In this document: positions 42,989-47,955 of the stretch, piece by piece | Numbering within the stretch: the first letter of the stretch is position 1 | Layout of the letters: every line of letters starts with the position of its first letter | Assembly (NCBI GenBank): GCA_964445645.1 | Contig: CAYULH010000030.1 | Span: forward strand, 1-47,955 | Reading direction: 5' to 3' | DNA length: 47,955 nucleotides | Source of the DNA: Aureispira sp964445645 | GTDB taxonomy: Bacteria > Bacteroidota > Bacteroidia > Chitinophagales > Saprospiraceae | Notes under the pieces: generated by a model | Databases searched by the model: none | Told to the model about the DNA's origin: nothing | The model's input: the letters and a program-made list of their open reading frames with translations, nothing else | Made by a program: the position numbers and the translations under genes

Positions 42989-43080
42989 AGCTCGGTTCGC
43001 TCCTGAGCCAGCAAGCTGAATTTATTAAATGGGGAAGTATTCCTTTTGAAAGACCACAAAATTTAGTTTACATCACATAG
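42989..43080 (-). repeat. Dispersed repeat fragment beside truncated genes
   Basis: On the minus strand 42989-43016 reads CAGCTTGCTGGCTCAGGAGCGAACCGAGC, matching 34798-34826. On the plus strand, 43017-43080 reads EFIKWGSIPFERPQNLVYIT-stop, a coding-like tail of an unknown gene. So the repeat appears to sit at a junction between two gene fragments. Confidence 0.6.
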
Positions 43081-43219
43081 ACTATTGCCATAAATTTGTT
43101 CGTTTTTTTGTATAATAGCTTATGAATTAAAGACTAGCCAAAGTTTGCCCCGTATCATGGCCCCATTTTACTGGTAGCATATCAAGCCCGTTTATCCCTG
43201 ACATATAAAAACCAGCACA

Positions 43220-45232
43220 ATGAAACACCTTATTCCAATCCTTCTCCTTTTCCTTTGTAGTCAAACTAGTCAAGCTCAACTTTATTATGAAACCAGCTGG
43301 AAAACGGGTGGGGTACAATACACGGGTTTGCTCATTTATTATGATGATAATGATGCCACTATGCGGGTCAAATACAAAATAAATGACAAGTATAAGGTGG
43401 CTGAATTTGACTGTTATGGAGAGCATTTTGAAGAAGATGGCCTACAGGGCTATTTATTGGATGGCAAGAATGCCCGAGTGGTGTACGGGAATGACGGCAA
43501 TGGCTACAGCGCCGATAATTTTATTTTTGTAGATGTTGATGATGCCTACAGCACGCCTATTCATATAGATAATAATGGGCTGGAAAAGGAAGATCCCAGC
43601 GATCATTTGGTGCAAGTCGATTACTGGACAGCCATTTCGACCGATAAATTTACCGAATCTTATGTATATGGATTTTTTGATAAGGACGAACCGCTCTACA
43701 CAACCCTGTTGTCTTACAACTTGCAAAACAATCAAGATGAGCAACCGAGTACACATTTTAGAATCAATGCGCTAGGTTATGGAGGAGCGGATTGGGCCAT
43801 TGCCATGAGCAAGGGGACAAACTATTCTAAGCAAGCTTGGAAGGTCGGAGAAGCTTATCCTGAAGATTGGATTCGGGAAAAGTGGGACGAGGATTTTTAT
43901 ATTACTTCTATGGCCTACGGCAATGGTGAATGGGCATTGGCTATCAGCAAAGGGGTGGGTTATTCTACCCAATCTTGGAAAACTAGCAGTGCTTATCCCG
44001 AAGACTGGGTAGATGCCAAATGGGAGGAGGAGTATGCCATTACGGCACTAGCTTATGGCGATGGTGAATGGGCAGTGGCTATGAGCAAGGGAGCCGAATA
44101 TACTTCACAGACTTGGGAAATTAGCAGCACTTATCCTGCTGCTTGGATTGGGGAGCAGTGGGACGAGGATTATTACATTACCTCTATGGCTTATGGCAAT
44201 GGTGAATGGGTAGTGGTCATGAGTGAGGGCAATGGCTATACCACACAGGCTTGGAAAAGAAGTGAGGAGTATCCTAGTGACTGGATTAGAAAAAAATGGG
44301 CAGAGGATTTTTATGTTACTGCTGTGGCTTATGGCGATGGTGAATGGGCGGTGGTGATGAGCAAGGGCACGGGCTATTCTACGCAAGCTTGGAAAACAAG
44401 TGAACAATATCCCAAAGACTGGGTGAAAGCAAAATGGAACGGCGCCAACAACTCGCAAGTAAATGAGCCAGAGGAGGTAGAAGATGCTACCTTGCACTTG
44501 ATTCTTGTTACCAACACCCTAATCAATGATATTGGAGCAAGCTGTGATATTGACCGCAAAAACACCGTCAATGAGTTCCAAAACATCTGTGATGCCCTAG
44601 AAATTCCCTTGAAGAAAAATATCATTGCAGAACGAGACTTTACCAAGGAGACTGTTAGTGATGTATTGAACAACTTAAATCCCAAATCCAATGATATTGT
44701 GGTTTTTGTGTACTCTGGACATGGTTATAGATGGTCCAACCAACGTTCTAAATATCCCAATATTGATTTGAGGTATTCCAATTATCAAGGTATTTCAGAA
44801 AGCACCGCATATAATCTGGCCGATATTTACAATACTATCAAAGCCAAAGGCGCACGCCTGAATTTAGTTATTGGCGACTGCTGCAACTCGGATGTAGGCA
44901 TTAGCAATAGAGGGGGCGAGCCTTCTCTGGCCACTAGAAGGCAATCGCAAGGCACATTGGACAAACTGCACACCTTATTTTTAGAATCAGAAGGCAATTT
45001 GATTGTGGCTGCCGCCAAACCTTATGAAACCGCTTGTGGCAACTCCAGAGATGGCGGCTATTTTATCAGCAGCTTTTTTGCAGCCTTGAGCAAGGAAACC
45101 AGCAGGCTCAACAATACTACGCCCAAATGGGATAACATTGTTGGCAATTCCATCAAAAACGCCAGCTACAAAACCCAAAACCTAAGAGGCTGCACCCCTC
45201 AAAATGGCATTTATGACTCCACTATTAAATAA
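43220..45232 (+). CDS. Secreted caspase-like peptidase with DUF7477-type repeats
   Basis: A 670 aa protein with a signal peptide (MKHLIPILLLFLCSQTSQAQ). Residues 21-175 are strand-rich and of unknown type. Residues 178-408 hold about five repeats of 46-47 aa with the pattern ITSMAYGNGEWAVVMSKGTGYSTQ-W-x5-YPxDWI-x2-KW. The same repeat pattern (DUF7477) follows the kinase domain of plant casein kinase 1-like proteins, from memory. Residues 425-665 form a caspase/metacaspase (C14) domain with FVYSGHG (His501) and VIGDCCNS (Cys555 as probable nucleophile). A secreted or periplasmic protease activated by something bound to the repeats is inference. A lipoprotein gene follows after 7 bp. Confidence 0.82.
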   Translation: MKHLIPILLLFLCSQTSQAQLYYETSWKTGGVQYTGLLIYYDDNDATMRVKYKINDKYKVAEFDCYGEHFEEDGLQGYLLDGKNARVVYGNDGNGYSADNFIFVDVDDAYSTPIHIDNNGLEKEDPSDHLVQVDYWTAISTDKFTESYVYGFFDKDEPLYTTLLSYNLQNNQDEQPSTHFRINALGYGGADWAIAMSKGTNYSKQAWKVGEAYPEDWIREKWDEDFYITSMAYGNGEWALAISKGVGYSTQSWKTSSAYPEDWVDAKWEEEYAITALAYGDGEWAVAMSKGAEYTSQTWEISSTYPAAWIGEQWDEDYYITSMAYGNGEWVVVMSEGNGYTTQAWKRSEEYPSDWIRKKWAEDFYVTAVAYGDGEWAVVMSKGTGYSTQAWKTSEQYPKDWVKAKWNGANNSQVNEPEEVEDATLHLILVTNTLINDIGASCDIDRKNTVNEFQNICDALEIPLKKNIIAERDFTKETVSDVLNNLNPKSNDIVVFVYSGHGYRWSNQRSKYPNIDLRYSNYQGISESTAYNLADIYNTIKAKGARLNLVIGDCCNSDVGISNRGGEPSLATRRQSQGTLDKLHTLFLESEGNLIVAAAKPYETACGNSRDGGYFISSFFAALSKETSRLNNTTPKWDNIVGNSIKNASYKTQNLRGCTPQNGIYDSTIK

Positions 45233-45239
45233 TTGCATT

Positions 45240-45674
45240 ATGAGGATTTATACCTTTATTCTAATTTTATTAGTTATGAGCTGCAAGGAAACAGAGCAAT
45301 GGAAAAAAGTAATCGCAACCTCCAATAAGTTGTCCGTATTCACTATTTCAAGAACACCAACAGCTCCCTCCGAACAAGATGCTCAAAAAAAATATTACCA
45401 AGATTATGAAATACAACAAACCTTGCCTCTGACTGCCGCACAGGCCAAAGCCTTAAAAGAAGCATTGACCAAGCCAAATAATTTTTCAAAAGACGATTTA
45501 AAACGATGCCCTTTTTTGCCCCAGTATGCCATTGGAATAGATGATACTATGACAGCAACCATCAGCCAACAGCCTTGTGCAAGAATACAGTTTCAACAGC
45601 AGCACAATAAGGAAACGCTGGTCATGGACTTGGTAGAGGGCAATAGCATCACCAACATTCTGGGACAAGAATAA
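45240..45674 (+). CDS. Hypothetical lipoprotein downstream of the caspase-like gene
   Basis: The start is taken at MRIYTFILILLVMSC (144 aa, Cys15 lipidated); a longer frame overlaps the caspase gene. The mature protein has a YYQDYEIQQTLPLTAAQAKALKEAL helix, then CPFLPQYAIGID and ARIQFQQQHNKETLVMDL strands, and is not recognised. Seven bp after the caspase-like gene, it could encode an envelope partner or inhibitor of that protease; this is a guess from position only. Confidence 0.65.
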   Translation: MRIYTFILILLVMSCKETEQWKKVIATSNKLSVFTISRTPTAPSEQDAQKKYYQDYEIQQTLPLTAAQAKALKEALTKPNNFSKDDLKRCPFLPQYAIGIDDTMTATISQQPCARIQFQQQHNKETLVMDLVEGNSITNILGQE

Positions 45675-45697
45675 TTGGAGGAAAATGGACATTATCC

Positions 45698-46345
45698 CTA
45701 CTTCCCACCATACAAATAAGCCATATCAGGCTTTTCAGTGGCATAATAATGGGTCCAAATGCTGATGTGGCTAAACCCTGCCACCAACAGGGCAGCGCTC
45801 GAATCAAATCCTACACCAATAGCCCAAAAAATAAAAAATCCATACAGGTACATCCCATTGCTGGTATATCTAAATATCCCCTTCTTGACCAAGGGCATAG
45901 AACGATATTCGGGCTCAAAATGATCGCCCCCCGATGCCCGTGCAAAACCAAAATATTTCTCTACACTAAACATAGTATACAAGGCTGGAATAGCCAAAAA
46001 AGCAGCTCCCACCAACCTAAAAACCAAGGGCAACCCTAGTGTATGGGCATCCATATAGCCCAAGGCCAATACAGAAAGTGGCCGACTGATCAAGAAGGCA
46101 AAAAAGATGGCTTTGTACCCTCCAAAACCTATGGTCTTGCTGGTCCAACCTGTCTGCAATTCCAATCTCCAAGCCAACCACACATAGATTTGATGAATGA
46201 TTGGGATGGTAATGCAAGTCCAAAATAAAATAGGTAAAGGACGGCCTATATATTCCCACAATTTCCATACTGCTGGCAACAGCACCAAAAATCCTAGAAA
46301 CTGGATAATTTGGCCTGCAAATAAAGAAGGTGCTTTTGAGTTCAT
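45698..46345 (-). CDS. ICMT/PEMT-like membrane methyltransferase
   Basis: A 215 aa membrane protein with about five hydrophobic segments. The C-terminal half has the order RSMPLVKKGIFRYTSNGMYLYGFFIFWAIG, then HYYATEKPDMAYLYG; (R/K)xGIxRYxxNxMY and E(K)PD match isoprenylcysteine/phospholipid methyltransferase-type enzymes, with E-K-P in place of the common E-E-P. SAM-dependent methylation of a lipid or small hydrophobic substrate is the family activity; the substrate here is unknown. Convergent with the preceding lipoprotein gene. Confidence 0.75.
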   Translation of the reverse strand: MNSKAPSLFAGQIIQFLGFLVLLPAVWKLWEYIGRPLPILFWTCITIPIIHQIYVWLAWRLELQTGWTSKTIGFGGYKAIFFAFLISRPLSVLALGYMDAHTLGLPLVFRLVGAAFLAIPALYTMFSVEKYFGFARASGGDHFEPEYRSMPLVKKGIFRYTSNGMYLYGFFIFWAIGVGFDSSAALLVAGFSHISIWTHYYATEKPDMAYLYGGK

Positions 46346-46623
46346 GTTGTTGTTTTGTTTGTGTTAAGATAAGAAAAAATGCAAATAAAGTAATTTTTGG
46401 AGTGGAGAGCATTATGAGGTTATTTTTATTCATTAACAAATTTTTAACTTTTTTAATAAAAATAAACCAACATAAAACCTAGTTAATATAAATACCTAAA
46501 ACAAGCATCCCTTCACTAGCTTAAATTCAACAACTTAAAAAAATTGTCCTAGATCATTGCACCAAACCAAATGAGGTATTTTTTATAACTAAACATATTT
46601 TTTTAACCCTAAAATTAAATGAT

Positions 46624-47651
46624 ATGGCAATTATCAGTAATTTTGAATTATTATTTAAACCTATTGCTCCAACAGCAGGCCCTGCCGCAGAAATTGGCAG
46701 AGTGGTGGTTCAAGGCTATTTTTTAGAAATTTCTAACCTAGAGGAAAGAGACATTAAACTGATTTTCAGAACAAGAACTTCTGTTAAAGACCCAAGTGAT
46801 GCCGTCAATACAGAATTCACGGCCACCAACAATAGTGTGGTATTTGACATTACGGCCGACAATGTTTTTGAAACAGTAATGACAGAGGCAGGAGAACTCA
46901 TTCCCAACAAACAATTGGGGCATTATGTGAATTGTATTTTCATCCCTGCTGGACAAACAGCCTCCTTGGCTATCTTACCCAATGTAGAAGCCTTGTTTGC
47001 AAGCCCTACTGCTGATTTGGCTATTAGAGGCTACACAGAATTGGTGCTTAGTTCAGATATTGCTTCCCTAAACCCATTGACCTTTGAGGCACCAGAACCT
47101 GCCCGAGTATTGGTATCAGCCGAGCACAGAGGCACTTTTGTAGATCCTCAGTTTGATCCAAGTGATTTTGCTACCCAAGAGGATTTGGATTTTGACCAAT
47201 TGGCCTACAGCCTAAACACAGCCAATGGCAATGCTCTGCAGTTTTTGAAAACCCATGCCCCCTNNNNNNNNNNAAGAATGCCTTGTCGTCCGATAATTTG
47301 GATGCACTGGTGGGTTTGCCACCACTTAGCTCTGTCAGTGCTACTGACTTGAGTGCTGCTGGCCTGTCTTCCATTAGCCAAAGCCTGTTTAGAGGAGCCA
47401 ATAGCCCTAGCAGAATCTTTGAATTTACATTCGCCAATGTTCCTGTTCGTCTATCTTATGAAGTAGTCAAAGGAAAGTATCAAGTAGAACCAAAAAGCAC
47501 CATCAAGGCACTTGATTTGATTATGAGAAGAAACAACATTTCTCAAGATGGAATCAATTTGGAGAAACTAGTTGGTCTTATCAACAAAGCACTGGCTGGT
47601 GATAAAGAAGCTGATGCTGTGGCTATGAAAGTACTGGGAGGAATTCTCTAA
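46624..47651 (+). CDS. Uncharacterised protein, split by gap 3
   Basis: The left part, 46624-47263 (MAIISNFELLFKPIAPTAGPAAEIG...), is an open beta-rich segment of 213 aa. The right part, 47274-47651, reads KNALSSDNLDALVGLPPL... and ends LLGGIL-like (VAMKVLGGIL). The frames differ only because the gap length is unknown. No signal peptide, transmembrane segment or known motif. The left half looks like a single Ig/jelly-roll domain and the right half helical at its end. Total at least 339 residues. Confidence 0.7.
47264..47273. other. Assembly gap 3
   Basis: Ten N inside the uncharacterised gene. Unlike gaps 1 and 2, both flanks appear to belong to the same gene, and no intruding sequence is evident. 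Confidence 0.9.
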
Positions 47652-47660
47652 TCCTGAATC

Positions 47661-47952
47661 TTAAGTAGGTGCAAAAAAGAACCGAGGCTCTGCCGAACTC
47701 ATAAGCCAACGGCGCACTAACCCAGCTTGCTGGCTCATAAGCATAGCGCACTAAACCGTACAACCGAGCTTGCGAGTTCACGAAGTAAGAAAAAATGAGA
47801 GACTTACGAAGTGATCTGTGCTGGTTTGTCTACGCTGGCTTGTGCTAGTAGCACAAAAGCTAGAGCAAAAATGGCACAAAAGCACTAGCACTTGTTCAGA
47901 TCGTTTCACGAGTGTTTGTGAGTTCCCTACGGTCGGTTTTAAGACTACTTAA
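47661..47952. mobile_element. MITE-like element with TTAAGTAG ends (copy 2)
   Basis: The left end TTAAGTAGGTGCAAAAAAG is nearly identical to that at 7389, and the right end TTTTAAGACTACTTAA closes the inverted pair. Inside are the same modules as in 34690-35110 (GAACCGAGGCTCTGCCGAACTC..., CCAGCTTGCTGGCTCATAAGC) and a TTCAGATCG-GAGTG module as near 5400. It follows the gap-3 gene by 10 bp and has no coding frame of note. Confidence 0.65.
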
Positions 47953-47955
47953 TAG

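Noticed and set aside
43127..43426. 99-codon minus-strand frame
   Set aside because: It overlaps the signal peptide and start of the caspase-like gene on the other strand and lacks family features.
45749..46039. 96-codon plus-strand frame
   Set aside because: Antisense to the well-supported membrane methyltransferase gene.

Overview
The window looks like a draft scaffold from a Bacteroidota genome, most probably a Saprospirales-type, filamentous or gliding lineage. The reasons are carboxypeptidase-regulatory/TonB receptors, a type IX secretion C-terminal sorting domain, many short lipoproteins, a MoxR/bpX ternary system, and AT-rich intergenic DNA. Three runs of exactly 10 N (2477-2486, 31586-31595, 47264-47273) are assembly gaps, and each breaks a gene. 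No rRNA, tRNA, CRISPR array or complete insertion sequence was recognised. All family calls come from reading motifs by eye; no database search was run.

Layout. 1-443: tandem palindromic (REP-like) repeats. 444-7313: a five-gene MoxR AAA+ / bpX / degenerate vWA + beta-propeller / TPR operon, which fits the MoxR-vWA-beta-propeller ternary systems predicted from comparative genomics to be NTP-dependent conflict or regulatory systems. It is the most unusual multi-gene system here. 7389-7550: MITE-like element. 7577-10311: tandem UMF1-type MFS transporters with a 350 bp identical tract. 10315-11481: RNase D-like exonuclease with HRDC (minus). 11851-17134: two paralogous TonB-dependent receptors. 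17131-18606: an uncharacterised helical protein (minus) whose stop overlaps that of the second receptor. 19126-21654: a large T9SS-secreted protein with Kazal-like and dockerin-like segments.

21.8-28.9 kb is accessory in character: Rpn nuclease remnant, small lipoprotein, Nudix protein, SnoaL-like lipoprotein divergent from an HxlR regulator that probably shares a transcript with an amine oxidase, an orphan antitoxin-like gene, and a leaderless propeller-like protein with a Cys-rich cluster. 29.1-31.9 kb: a GH65-type glycosidase and a guanine deaminase, the latter split by an apparently mis-joined DUF11-like fragment. 32.1-34.6 kb: a lipoprotein and two STAS/SEC14-like paralogues. 34.6-35.7 kb: a long non-coding block made of dispersed repeats.

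35.7-38.3 kb: histidine phosphatase, lipoprotein and MFS gene in a tight cluster. 38.5-40.2 kb: a PKD-like lipoprotein, then a truncated copy of an antitoxin followed by an intact antitoxin-toxin pair. 40.4-42.6 kb: methyltransferase, lipoprotein, VanW-like protein. 42.6-43.0 kb: a TPR gene fragment cut off at a dispersed repeat. 43.2-45.7 kb: a secreted caspase-like protein with five repeats resembling the plant casein-kinase-associated DUF7477 repeat, then a lipoprotein. 45.7-46.3 kb: an ICMT/PEMT-like membrane methyltransferase (minus). 46.6-47.65 kb: an unknown protein broken by the third gap. 47.66-47.95 kb: a second MITE-like element.

A recurring theme is a family of non-coding elements ending in TTAAGTAG/CTACTTAA, with shared modules scattered in intergenic DNA and next to truncated genes.
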